From the NCBI GenBank assembly GCA_037176845.1, contig JAYKXP010000005.1:992001-1056000 (forward strand): a stretch of DNA of 64,000 bases. Direction: 5' to 3'. Origin of the DNA: Paramarasmius palmivorus (Eukaryota > Basidiomycota > Agaricomycetes > Agaricales > Marasmiaceae). A program made the translations under genes and the position numbers. This document shows, piece after piece, positions 49,364 to 59,972 of this stretch. The stretch's first letter is position 1. Every line of letters begins with the position of its first letter. The notes below the pieces were generated by a model. The model searched no databases. It was not told the DNA's origin and saw only the letters and a program-made list of their open reading frames with translations.

Positions 49364-51529
49364 TCACTCCCAATGATCTGGAAGTGCCCCCTTTTCGGCT
49401 TTGGAAGTCACATCCCGTCCAGACTTCTTCCTCGACTCCTTGAGGTTTTCCGCTAGTGACTCGTAGCTAATTCTATCTTTTTGTCGATCCGATCCGCGTC
49501 GCTTTCCAATATCGGAACCTTTAGTTGGGGTTGTACTTCCTTCACGTTTCGCTCTTTTGGTTTGGACGCGTTCCTGAGGCTGATTTTTCGGCGTATGAGG
49601 GAAAATATCTCCCCAGCTGGATTTTCTTGCGTCGTAAAAAGGTTGCTTCCCTTGAGATTTAGGGATCGTCAGGCGCATTATTTTACCTGTAAACAGACCA
49701 GGACTAGTCAGCTACCAGAGGAACGGGTGGCGTATTGGGTACATTGACCTTCAGCAGTACAGCTGTCCAGAATAATATGTCCACTTTTCTTGAGCGGCGG
49801 AAAGACTAGTCTAGGCCAGTAAAAGGCTTCCTGTCGTAGACTGGCGTCGATATCATCCCTTGAGACAACGCTGGCTTCGGCGCTAGTTACTTCAGAGGAC
49901 TGTTCCGACTCCTCCAAAAAGTAAGATTCCTGATCATCATGAAGAGCCAACTCTTTGATGGGCACATTGGCCTCCATTTCCTTAACCATCTGACGCCTGC
50001 CAACCGCACCAACTCTACCGAGTTGACTAGTTGTGTTCGTAGGTCTTTCTCCACGGCGAACGATGACATAGGAATATCCAATGTCCTCGTATCCGGCTTT
50101 AGAGTGCTTCGTTCGTCGGACAAAAGGTGGCGTCTGTAAACGCTGAGAGAATCCACAAACAAGACGCGTAGATCCAGGATCATAGAGTGGACACTCTCCG
50201 TCATGCGGGCACTGAAGTGAAGCTGTCAGGGATCTGACTAGGACATTTCAAGGAAAACTGACAGGTGCTACGACATGTGAACCACGAATGGGCCACTCTG
50301 AAGCGTCAGGATCTTTCATTTCCTTTCGGCCCATGGTGAGTAGAACCTCCCGTGCTTCGGCGATGTTCTCAAATCCCGTTGTATTGTTGTGATCGATCAG
50401 AACCTGACGAGTGAAGTCATTCAGAGCTGAAATGAAACAAGTAGGCTTCATACATACCATTGTATGAGCGCCCGACTCCCACATTTCTTTCACAAGTTGC
50501 TTACGGGCAAGGTGGGTTGGTAAAGAAGATAAATGGAAGGCAGATAATGCGAGCGTATCATGGCCTATCGATCGGGGAATACAGTCATCTTCGTGGAATG
50601 ACTTTTGCCAGGAAACGGTGATGTTATCCGCCTTGACACCTGTGTATATGATTATTCGGAGACCAGTCTTGAACCAAGGAATCACGCACCCAGTAAAAGG
50701 CGTTTTCCTATTGTGGTGAGCCCCGGCCGTTTCTCAATTGCAAGATAAGACTCTATAGTGGAATCTGAAGATCTAGTGGCCTCCGGGTCGTCGGGTGCGT
50801 CTTGAGCAATATTCTGTTGGAAGGTGTGAAGTGCGGCCCACAATCCACTTCCAGTACCAGCTCCCCAATCTATGACCCTTGATATATTGTATCCGGGACC
50901 CATCCGATGTTTCAAGTGCTCAAGAACGGCCTTTATGGCAGAGTAGTGCGCTGGCAGCGCCACAGTAGCGAACGCAGTACCATCGCGCTCGGAATGCTTC
51001 GAAGCTTGCGCTCTGGAACGATATCTAGTGTCATAATTGGTGTTCCATTCGTCTTCTCCTTCCGAGGCCTTGAACAAACGCTCCGCGTCTACGTGAAGTA
51101 AAGGTTTGTCCGACTCTGCTGGATCATTAGCAAAAGCTGCTCAAGTGACCAGTATCCCCTACCGGATATCAAAGTATTGATCGAGTTCTGCAACTCCAAA
51201 GGTAGTAGAACTGAACCAATCTTCCGGCTGCCAAAAGCTGCTGCAGGAGACTTGCGCTCCAGGAATTCGGCGGCATCCGAATACTCCTCTGCTGGGGAAG
51301 ATTCGCGTGGAGATATGTCTGAGGGTAGAACGTCGAGTTCTCTAAGTGGAGAAGGTGCGGGTGCTTTGTGACGAATGAGAGCTATATCAACATCTTGCAG
51401 AAGCGCTTGCAAACTGGGATCCAAATTGAGTGGTGGGTTAGGCTGACGTGCTGCTGGATGTGTAGTCGAGAACTTCTGAAACCTTGTCAAATGGACGTTA
51501 CGAAGAACCTTTCTAGCAGCACAGCGCAT
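49364..51529 (-). CDS. RSM22: Rsm22-type mitochondrial ribosome assembly protein (METTL17 family)
   Basis: Methyltransferase-like factor for mitochondrial small-subunit assembly. The start at 51529 gives a targeting peptide (MRCAARKVLRNVHLTRFQKF). Family marks: YLDTRYRSR-like TNYDTRYRSRAQAS, ATVALPAHYSAIKAVLEHLK, the SAM-binding-like motif RVIDWGAGTGSGLWAA and DDTLA-type SIGHDTLALSAFHL. The metal-binding cysteine region CPHDGECPLYD with VCGFSQRLQTPPFVRRTKH follows. The C-terminus is basic and low-complexity (KNQPQERVQTKRAKREG). About six introns. It is convergent with uL1m (88 bp between stops) and divergent from Sad1 (68 bp between starts). The SAM motif and Cys cluster look intact. Confidence 0.88.
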
Positions 51530-51597
51530 TGAAGGTAGGGGTTATGGTCCAAGGTTGTGAAATTTTTGTCGGCGCTGCTCAGTTAGGTAATAGACCG
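51530..51597. promoter_or_regulatory. Very short shared promoter, Rsm22 and Sad1
   Basis: Only 68 bp separate the divergent start codons, so both transcripts must start within or beyond this gap. Confidence 0.45.
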
Positions 51598-53472
51598 ATG
51601 CCTCCCAGCGACCACGACGATGCCAACAACGCAGAGCGACCCTCAAAACGTGCAAGAACAGAGGAACCGAGCCGTGTACCGGACGAAGATTTCGACCAAT
51701 ACGAGGAGCAGGAAGTAGCAGAACCAGTGAAAGCCTCGGACCTGTATCTAGACACGGTATGCGTTACAAGCGTTACCTCGAATCGATGCAAAATTTTTTT
51801 GTTTTCCAGATCAACAGAGCTGTCCTCGACTTCGACTTTGAGAAAGTTTGCTCGGTCTCTCTGTCGAATATCAACATATACGGATGCCTAGTTTGCGGGA
51901 AATACTTTCAAGGTCGTGGCCGAAGCTCGTACGCATATGCTCATTCGATACACGAGGATCATCACGTCTTCATTAACTTGGAAACTACACAGGTGCGTTT
52001 CTGACACGATGCTGAGCGTGCTCAGTCTGATTCTTGTATCAATTCGCAGGTTTATGTCTTACCAGATGGATACCCTGTGTCGGACCCATCCTTAGAGGAC
52101 ATTGCTTTCGTGCTTTCTCCTTCTTTCAACAAACCATTAATTGATACCATATCTTCACCATCTTACCCCACAAAACTTTTCTACGATCTCACTCAGAAAG
52201 CATATTTACCGGGCTATGTTGGATTGAACAACATCAAGCGCAATGATCACATGAATGTGGTTATCCACTCTCTACTCCATGTTTCACCCCTTCGAGATTA
52301 CTTGTTACTTTCCGATTTCAAAGGAAAGGAGCCAGAATTGCTCAAGCGCTTCGCCGGGCTGGCGAAGAAAGTGTGGAACCCGCGATTATTCAAGAGTCAA
52401 GTAAGCCCGCACGAGTTCTTGCAAGAGGTAAACCGTGCCAGCGGTGGAAAATTCCGTTTGGAACAACAAGGTGACCCCGTCGAATTCCTTGGATGGCTGT
52501 TGAACCATCTACATAAGGATATGGGAGGTTCCAAGAAGAAAAACTCAAGTAAGTTGTGTTCTATCTAGAATATCAAATCGACTAATGTGGTAGCCAGGCA
52601 TAATGTTCTCAACATTCCAGGGCGACGTACGAGTGGAAACACAACAGGTCCTTGTGCGGCCGGACGCGGGAGGCAACGAGAAGCCCAGGTTTGATATAGA
52701 CCGCGGTACGTTTAGTTCGGACAGTCGGCCCTCCTCTACTCATCCGTGTGTCCAGATATCAAAACCTCTGTATCGCCGTTCTTGTTTTTAGCAGTAGACC
52801 TTCCGCCGCCACCCTTATTCCAAGACGCCATAGAGAAGAACATCATCCCTCAAGTTAGCATCAGTTCTGTACTTTCCAAATACGACGGAAAAACCACCCA
52901 GGTCAGTGGATATCAAACGTCTTTTGAATGTGCTGTACTCAAGGTTTTTCTCCTGACAGGAATCAGCCGGTCAGTTGCGACGGTACAAGTGTCAGCGGCT
53001 ACCACCATACATCATTCTCCACTTCAAGCGCTTTACCAAGAATATCTTTGTCGAAGAGAAGAATCCGACCATCGTCACTTTTCCTCTTCGAGGCTTAGAT
53101 TTCAAAGACTGTACGTGATATGGCGCTGGCCATCAACTTCGTACTCACTGAAGGCCTTTCTTGAACAGACATTGACACCTCTCAACCTCAACAATCAACT
53201 GTGTATGATCTCATCGCCAATGTGACACATGAGTCCGTCGCAGGTACCACACGCGACAAGGAAAACACCGTCTGGAAAGTGTACTTACGTGCTGGCGCTG
53301 GCGAACATGAGAAATGGTTCATGATTCAGGATCTCATCGTAGAGGAGACACGAAAGGAAATGATTTTCCTCGGCGAAAGTGTTTTGCAGGTATGTCGGAT
53401 ATTTCGCTTGCAACATCTGAGATCTTAGTGTGGGTCCGTTCTATGCAGATATGGGAAAGACGAGACAGTTGA
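51598..53472 (+). CDS. SAD1: Sad1/USP39, U4/U6.U5 tri-snRNP-associated pseudo-deubiquitinase
   Basis: Spliceosome assembly factor. An N-terminal acidic leader (MPPSDHDDANNAERPSKRAR) precedes a ZnF-UBP domain at about residues 60-130 (YGCLVCGKYFQGRGRSSYAY, AHSIHEDHHVFINLET). The ubiquitin-protease-like domain follows (LPGYVGLNNIKRNDHMNVVI, GDPVEFLGWLLNHLHKDM, RLPPYIILHFKRFTKNIFVE, VYLRAGAGEHEKWFMIQDLI). The catalytic Cys of true proteases is absent: the NxxC position reads NDHMNVV, as known for USP39. Introns of 47-70 nt split the gene; the last exon codes only IWERRDS. Upstream in-frame codons to 51529 overlap the Rsm22 start region, so 51598 is the better ATG. Confidence 0.93.
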
Positions 53473-53619
53473 AATGAAAGATATGACGACACGGAATGGT
53501 TGTAGGAACTACTGATGTCGTGATAGTCCTCGTAAGAGCAGCAATGAAAAATCAATGGTGTGGCTCGGTTTCGCACCAACCGGGTTACCATATACCACAA
53601 ACCCCCGCACTACTGACCC

Positions 53620-53980
53620 CTACCAACCATCACCCGTTCGATTTTTCGGCACTGGTGGTGCCTCGGCCTGTGTTTGTGTATTGGAACTATCCGTGTTTAA
53701 TGGGCGCTCTGAAGACGCCATGGACTGCCTTTGGCGTTCCCTTTTACACGCGGTAAGCACCAACGCGTGAAGTTTTAGACTGTCGGAAATTGACAATCCC
53801 CGAAACACTCACTTTTCGGCCATTTCCAGGAACAACGGCCTGTAAATGTAGATACCAGAGACGATGCCTTGAATGTCAGGAGAATCCCGATAAGTCAACA
53901 AAGCCATAAGCAGTTAATTCGTACTTACCAACAAAGGAAGCTACTAGTAACTGCCCAATAGGAGTCGGAGGACCTCGCAT
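53620..53980 (-). CDS. Small single-pass membrane protein, uncharacterised
   Basis: About 75-90 residues. Exons on the minus strand: 53980..53929, 53867..53813 and a last exon ending 53620. The N-terminus (MRGPPTPIGQLLVASFVGIV, then SGIYIYRPLFLEMAEK) is one hydrophobic helix with a following 'IYIYRPLF' amphipathic stretch, the look of a small mitochondrial inner-membrane or ER protein. The tail is polar and Pro/Gln-rich, ending PVPKNRTGDGW. The last intron can be read two ways, both in frame: 33 nt (acceptor at 53780, very short) or about 71 nt (acceptor near 53742). Family not recognised. It is convergent with Sad1. Confidence 0.6.
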
Positions 53981-54219
53981 TCTACTTAAAATGCCGGATG
54001 GAGGGAGCAAGCAAGTTGTTTTTCCCAGCAGATTCACGTTAAACACGTTGCCGTCATTTTTCAAACTCCGCGGCGGCAAGCATCATCAGTCTCGGGACAT
54101 CAAATGGGTTTGAAAAAGAAAATCAATCAAGCGCGTAGTAAGTACAGAGTTACAGTACATAGGACTTCTTCACCATTTCAGCTCATGACGAGCTACTCAA
54201 CGTTAAGCACTCTTTAGAT

Positions 54220-54678
54220 CTATCCCACAACGGCCTAGGATATTCTCTAGTCAGTCAAAATATATCCCTTTCATGGTGATTAAAGATGACCACCTGGTAG
54301 GCCTCCGTCGCCGCAATTTCTTTGGCACCGGCTTTAGTACCCGCAACACCTTCTCCCTTGACTACGCCGTTCACTGGACAAGCGTTGAGGGAGCGTCATG
54401 GGATTGAAGTCGCGGGAGAGCTTTGTACCTTTACATTTTACGGTCCAAACCGCCTTGTCGGAAGGACCTTTGCAAAATTCTTCATAGCTAAGGGCAGTGG
54501 GGTCCCCAATGGCTTGGAAGTCTGTGCGACATTTCGAGTTAGTCGTATGGCGCGTAACTTTGCAAGGTTTGCAACGTACGGTTATTGAGTAGTGTGATGT
54601 ACTCTACGGTACGTCGCACATCAAGTTAGCTTGGGAATAGTCGAGGTGAAAGCTGAGCTTACTGGTCGCGTTGGTCAT
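54220..54678 (-). CDS. Minimal single-dsRBD protein 1
   Basis: 75-residue protein that is almost exactly one double-stranded-RNA-binding domain. Exons on the minus strand: 54678..54663, 54603..54580, 54521..54429, 54373..54294 and 54234..54220, five exons of 16, 24, 93, 80 and 15 nt with canonical GT..AG introns. Reading: MTNATKYITLLNNHFQAIGD, then SYEEFCKGPSDKAVWTV (beta 1), KCKVNGVVKGEGVAGTKAGA (beta 2-3 and loop) and AKEIAATEAYQAVVG (helix 2). The alpha-beta-beta-beta-alpha order matches the dsRBD. The GPxH loop has Asp for His, and the KKxAK RNA-contact motif is TKAGAK. It is the first of three tandem relatives. There are no other domains, so it may act as a partner or inhibitor of RNA-silencing or RNA-editing proteins; that role is inference. 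Confidence 0.82.
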
Positions 54679-55760
54679 TGTGATTTGTACGTTAGTGGAG
54701 GTAGGAGGTCACTTCAGCGATTTGTAGAGTGTCTGAGGAACTCTCTGTGGCTTGAGAGAGCCGCCTTTTGTACTCAACTGGATTGTTTGTCCCATATCCT
54801 TCCCGGGACGTTGCGTACGGACGGGAAGTAAACGAGATACCTTAGAGACCGAGATGGACGGTTCTAAACAGGTGCGACTCTGTTCTGGAAGGGCAGTGTC
54901 AGAAGGGAAGATAAGAAGCAAGCGTGGATGACAAATAAGAGAAACAACCGGACCTTCGACGAAGATGGTGACGGGGACCTGGGAGAGGGTGGTGTACGCG
55001 TAGTAAGTAGGTGGCCGAGAATCAACACAATACCAGTGAAGTGGCACCATAACCAAAGCGTACAATTGATGCCACCCGTAACAAATTTCCTTGTGATAGA
55101 TGGGATACACCTTGAATGTCGTTGCGGGAGTATGACTTGCGGGAACATCCCAAATTGTCGCAAAAGGTAACCCGTTTCCTGATGATGATATCCGCCAATG
55201 AAGTCGTCTATCCACAGGTCTCGACACGGTATACTTTCGTGAGTCAATGAACAAGGTACAGCACTACCTACCGGCCGCTCGCCGACGTCGAAACCGAACC
55301 GACATGATGCATGATCTGCATCTTTATCTCATCTGGATCCTACGGCTTTTCGGGATCAAAGACGGCGTTGATACGTTCCCGTGGATGGTTAGATCTGAAA
55401 AGATATGCAATGGAGGTAAGAAGTCAGATATATGAGGATATCGGAGAGCTTTGTCAAGAACCATTCTTGGAGGATAACACCATCCAGTAGAGCGAACTCA
55501 GAGAGGAGCGGTGGAGAGCACATGTGGCATGACACATAGTTCTTCTGATAACGCAACAGTGGTGCATGGCAGGACGCGGCGCACACCCATGAAAGCGTCT
55601 TTTGAAACTCGCAGCAACGTTCTTGACAAAGTCAAGTCGGCTACGCCCAAGAAAAGGTAAAATGGAAGAAAAAGAGTAAATTATTGGTGACGATTCCCGT
55701 ATCAACGAGCTAGAAAAAACCCAGGGTATCACTTCAGCGGACATAGCGTCTTGTTCACGG
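54679..55760. other. Spacer between dsRBD genes 1 and 2
   Basis: 1.1 kb. Minus-strand open frames of 127-181 codons (54709-55254) overlap each other in different frames and show no dsRBD or other known motif. It probably holds the promoter of dsRBD gene 1. Confidence 0.4.
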
Positions 55761-56149
55761 TTAAGCTTCTTCCTTCATTGCTTGTAAGGCTTGCTCAGCA
55801 GCCATGTCCATAGCAATATACTTCCTTGGACCAGTACCCATACCGAGAGGCCGCCCATCGACTAAGAAGAGCTTCAGTATAGCAATATTGGCAGGTTATC
55901 ATGTCACGTACTCTTCGCAATACATGTCCACGTGGGTGAATGAGCGGGGCCAGACGTAGAATGATTCCAAACCAACGCATCCAGTCTTCCTATCCCTTGT
56001 AAATCTTGATGGTTTTCGCTTAGCGCAAGGAGACGCGGGAGATTGCATAGCATGGACATACAGTTATTGAGAGCGACAGTTCCTTTTACTGATCTAAACT
56101 CAGATGAGGTAAAGGTGGGCCACTTCGGATAACACTCACCGTTAGACAT
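55761..56149 (-). CDS. Minimal single-dsRBD protein 2
   Basis: 74 residues in four exons on the minus strand: 56149..56140 (10 nt), 56082..56062 (21 nt), 56004..55912 (93 nt) and 55861..55761 (101 nt). Reading: MSNGTVALNNYLQGIGRLDA (helix 1), SGPAHSPTWTCIAKIDGRPL (canonical GPxHxxxW loop and beta strands), GMGTGPRKYIAMDMAAEQAL (RNA-contact loop and helix 2) and QAMKEEA. The 93-nt exon has the same length and phases as that of dsRBD gene 1, and the last exon has the same 101-nt length as that of gene 3, so the genes descend from one ancestor. The 10-nt first exon makes this gene invisible to simple ORF searching. The domain is complete and shows the most typical dsRBD sequence of the three. 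Confidence 0.85.
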
Positions 56150-57100
56150 TGAGTATTTCCTTGAGGGCCTTGTCATGTTAGTGTCTACGTCTTTTATACC
56201 GTTGCCCAACGGATGGATGGGGTAAAACTGACATGCATTCTCCTCGTGAGGTGGTCATAACAATGCGATCATCCTCTCTGTGGTGCATGCAGGATGAACC
56301 TAAGAACGCGTGATCCAGCGGAGAAAGAACTTTTTCTCGACGATCAGGCCAAAGGCCCAATGTAAAGCGCCACAGGGGCGGCTCGGTACCAAAGGTTCAT
56401 CTCGGACTTCACGGAGACGCTGGCACGAAGAAGTTCCACCGTCGACAGAAGATCCAACGCAGACAGCGCCGTCTGTGCGAGGGTATTAACATAGTGAAGA
56501 GATTGCTACGTGAGAAAGACTTACAATGCAAGGTTTTGAGGTTCGTTTGTCCCCGGAGGCGTTTCATCCTCCGCTGCAATGACGAAGCCTTACCAAGCTA
56601 CTTGCAAGCTACCATGCACCACGCACCACATTGAACCTAAAACTTAGAAGGACCATTATGTTAAAAATGTCCTACAAAGATTTCAAATACGTGCAAATGA
56701 CCTACCAACAATCCAACTCTGGAACGTTGCAGTCCAAGTGAAAGCTTTGTACGCGGTGGTGGGTCAGGTGAATTTCAATCAATATCTCAGATTTAAATTT
56801 TCAACTCCGACAACCGAATTGCCGCCGGGCATGTGTGGCTCAGACTGGTTCAGTTGAAACTCGAGGTTGAAGCGACCTAGGTTTGCCTGCTCGTTCTCTT
56901 GTCCCATCCACATGGTTATCGGTAAAGCATCAAGTTGTTAGATCATCGTCATCAGGATCTAAACTACTCACAAATTGCATGCACTGTGAGGTGGCTGTGT
57001 TGGTTTCTATACAAGAATGAGATCTATTATATTATTAAATAAATGGGATTTCTCTAGTCTTTCGCTCGCAAGATGTCAGACTTCAAGATTTATCCTTCGT
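56150..57100. other. Spacer between dsRBD genes 2 and 3
   Basis: 951 bp. A minus-strand intron-like unit (donor gtaagt near 56524, acceptor ..cgcacag near 56473) lies between two protein-like segments, but all three reading frames across it are possible and no family was recognised. The rest is A/T-rich and featureless. Confidence 0.35.
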
Positions 57101-57462
57101 CTACTGTTGTCGTCGTAGGGTTCGCAATGCGTTCTCTGCAGCTTGCTCTCGAGCTGCACCCTTTGTGCTACCTGTACCACTCCCGTATTCTACCTTATTA
57201 ACTAAAGAGCAAAATATATAAGTTATGGGACGAAAGTGAAGTGCAGAGACCTACTGAACACTTTCGAGGTCCAAGTGGGACTTTGTTGAGGGCCTCCCTC
57301 AGTGTCGGTATACTCTGCCGATTGGCCGGTACCTTGCAGATGGTTGTTCAAGTCCATTCTATGGTCTATGACTCTAGGTAAGCGACGTTGAAGAATAGCG
57401 GCCAAAAGGGTGTACCTGGCATTTTCTGAGTACTCTGCGCTTTGAGTCAATGTTATAGACAT
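57101..57462 (-). CDS. Minimal single-dsRBD protein 3
   Basis: 88 residues in three exons on the minus strand: 57462..57416, 57373..57255 and 57201..57101. After a short leader (MSITLTQSAEYSENARVIDH) the dsRBD reads RMDLNNHLQGTGQSAEY (helix 1), GGPQQSPTWTSKVFINKVEY (beta strands), GSGTGSTKGAAREQAAENAL (loop and helix 2) and RTLRRQQ, a basic end. The shared LNNxLQxxG and SPTWT signatures tie it to genes 1 and 2. Here the intron that follows LNN in the other two is missing and the leader exon is longer. A shorter protein starting at the Met of RMDLNN is possible. It is in the same orientation as the other two, upstream end of the array. Confidence 0.83.
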
Positions 57463-59972
57463 TCTTAAGCTGGAGAGAGCATATATATACCTCGAGAAGT
57501 TTCCTCATGGATATTTCGCAGCCTTCAGAAACTCCCGAAGCATTTGACACCATTCCTCAAGATCAAAGGCCAATGCCCAAAGAATTTACTGACTCACCCA
57601 AGTAGCGGTGAATCGAAAACCAGGAGGAGTAATTCACGAAATAATAGTATCCGTTCGTTGCGGCAAATCATTTGCATTGCGACTTATCCCAGTACGGTAC
57701 GCTTCCCTGAGATGAAATCTAGGTCAGAATGAATGCGGAAATCAAGGGGGGAAAGAAATGGACTCAAAGCGTTTCTCAGCTCGCGTTAGGCGCTTGAATA
57801 GGACACCGAAAGAGAAGATCGAAATGAGTCGGAATATAATTTTCGAACGTCCCAAAGCGTTTGAACAATCCAGGGTCAATGAAAGCGGGTCCGAATTGCA
57901 GGATCTTCTTCGAAGTTCGAATTGTCCGCGGAATGCTTGCTTGTGAGGTTCGCAGGTGAATTACATGAAGCTTTGTGTCAGGGATCTCTTGGTACGGAAC
58001 TCTGACGGAGAGACCAGCCAAACCCCCGTCCCGAGCCATTTTCAATCAAGTACTGCAAAGATTCGAGATCTACTACCACACATAAGCGCTCCGCTTTTGT
58101 TTCGAAAAGAATGGAGGAGACTTACAGACGCTCGTAAGCCTACCGAGCCATACAAAGCCTCTCCGGGATGCGAGCCAAAAAAACAAAAACAAAAAGAGCC
58201 GATTTTATTGTTTGCGTATTGATTTTTTTATGTAAATTGGAGAACTTGATGGCATGTCTTTGAACGGATCGGCGCCTAAGGGACATAATTGCAGAGAACA
58301 GAGAACAACGCGTATTAAATGGGGCTTTTTGCGACACGATGACTCGTCCAAACAGGTCGGCTGAGGCTCTAGACGGAACTGAGTTGATTTAGAAACTCTG
58401 AAAGCTGTCCAAATCATCGTCCTATGAGAAGCTTGCCATTAGAATCTTACGGAACATTTGCGTGTCCTGAAGAAAAAAATGGAAAGAAAACTGTCGGTAC
58501 CCATGTGGAACAACGACGAGTGCTGATACACGCCCATCTTGGCGAATCTACCATATACCACAAACGACGATATGATCGGCACTGAGTTGGCGCTAGGGAA
58601 CGGCAAGCGACTTTGTCAATTATGCAGTCAAAAAATTATTAGGTGGTCCTACTCACTATCTCATACTCCATTATCTCAACTGACGCCACCTTAATCGATC
58701 GTGTGGCGGGAGAGAAACTGAGGTACTCGGTGGTTCTTCAAATTCTGTACCTTGAGTTGACGATGAGTCTCGATAGAATGGAATGAAGGCTCTGCAGACC
58801 TGCAGCGGGATTCTGCCTCCTAGCGCTTGTATGCTACTGCCGGGATGCTATATCTTGGGTGGTGTATCCAATCCAGTAGGTAGAGGCGCCTGGGTTGAAC
58901 GAAAGCTCCAGAGAAAGTCTTGGTCTTGTCTGACAGACTTCTTGTGTTCCGTACGGGTCTTGAGGACATGTCGCACATTACATAGGAAAGGGTCTTGCGC
59001 TCATATACCGATCTAGCCCGAGCCCGGCTTGCCATTCTCCGTGCACTAGTCTGCAGTACCCGTGATTTTGACTTGAGTGTGAGCCTTCAAGCTTCAAGTT
59101 CAAGGAAGACAGAGAATCAGATCATTGATAAGCGAAAAGAGAATTTTCAGGCACAGTCCACAAACTCTTATCTGTCGATATGTCAAACGAACATAGATGA
59201 CCAGATCGCAAGCATATTTGCGGATTTGTTGGTCAAGAGGGCTCTCGTTAGTGATGACGCGAATGCATTCCAATACGTCCAGAGCAGCGGGAGATGCATT
59301 GAGATGCACTCCTGCAATCAACGTTACTAGAACCGGTGGTTAGTACTCCGATAGTGGGCCCTCGCATGAAAAATATTCGTGTTTACCCCAAATTTACCCG
59401 AACTCTTGATGGTTCGCAAACACCAAAGCAGCGCTCAAGATGAGCCGCCACTGGCAGCTACGAAACCGGGGTTAGGAGCAGGAGCATTAGGAGAGAATCC
59501 GCCGTCCTGATCATGTTCTAGAGGAGTAGGTCAGGGGAATTTAGGAGATAAATTTTCTCATACGAGGTGACATGTGACGTGACAAAGCATGTGTATCGGA
59601 GTTTGAAAGCATCAGGCGGAGATTGAATTGTATGATGCTGAACCCAGTTGCAATCAAGGCTTGTTAGACGAGTTCGCTCTGTCGTTGCCCCCGCCCATCA
59701 TTTCCCTTTTCCCGTCGACATACCCTGCAAATTCTCTCTCATTGTCGTCTAGAACAGCGGCGAAGGAAGGCTTGCTATTCGACAGTGTACTCACCTTGTA
59801 AATTTCACCGTTTCGACACCCCTCTTTCCCTCTCTTTGACCCTTTTCTTCCCCGCAAGTTTTCCGACGTATTGCTTCTCATTGCAAGTGTTGCTAATCAG
59901 TTTTGCATTCCTTCAACAGCGCTCATACTTCAAACCTCTTTTCAGTTCACTTTGAACTAAGCGCCGATAACC
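57463..59972. other. Gene-poor stretch and upstream region of the G-beta gene
   Basis: 2.5 kb with no supported gene. A pyrimidine-rich run (cccctctttccctctctttg near 59819) about 150 bp before the G-beta start fits a strong fungal promoter/leader. Minus-strand frames at 57776-58045 and 59100-59321 look partly protein-like but are not assigned. Confidence 0.4.
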
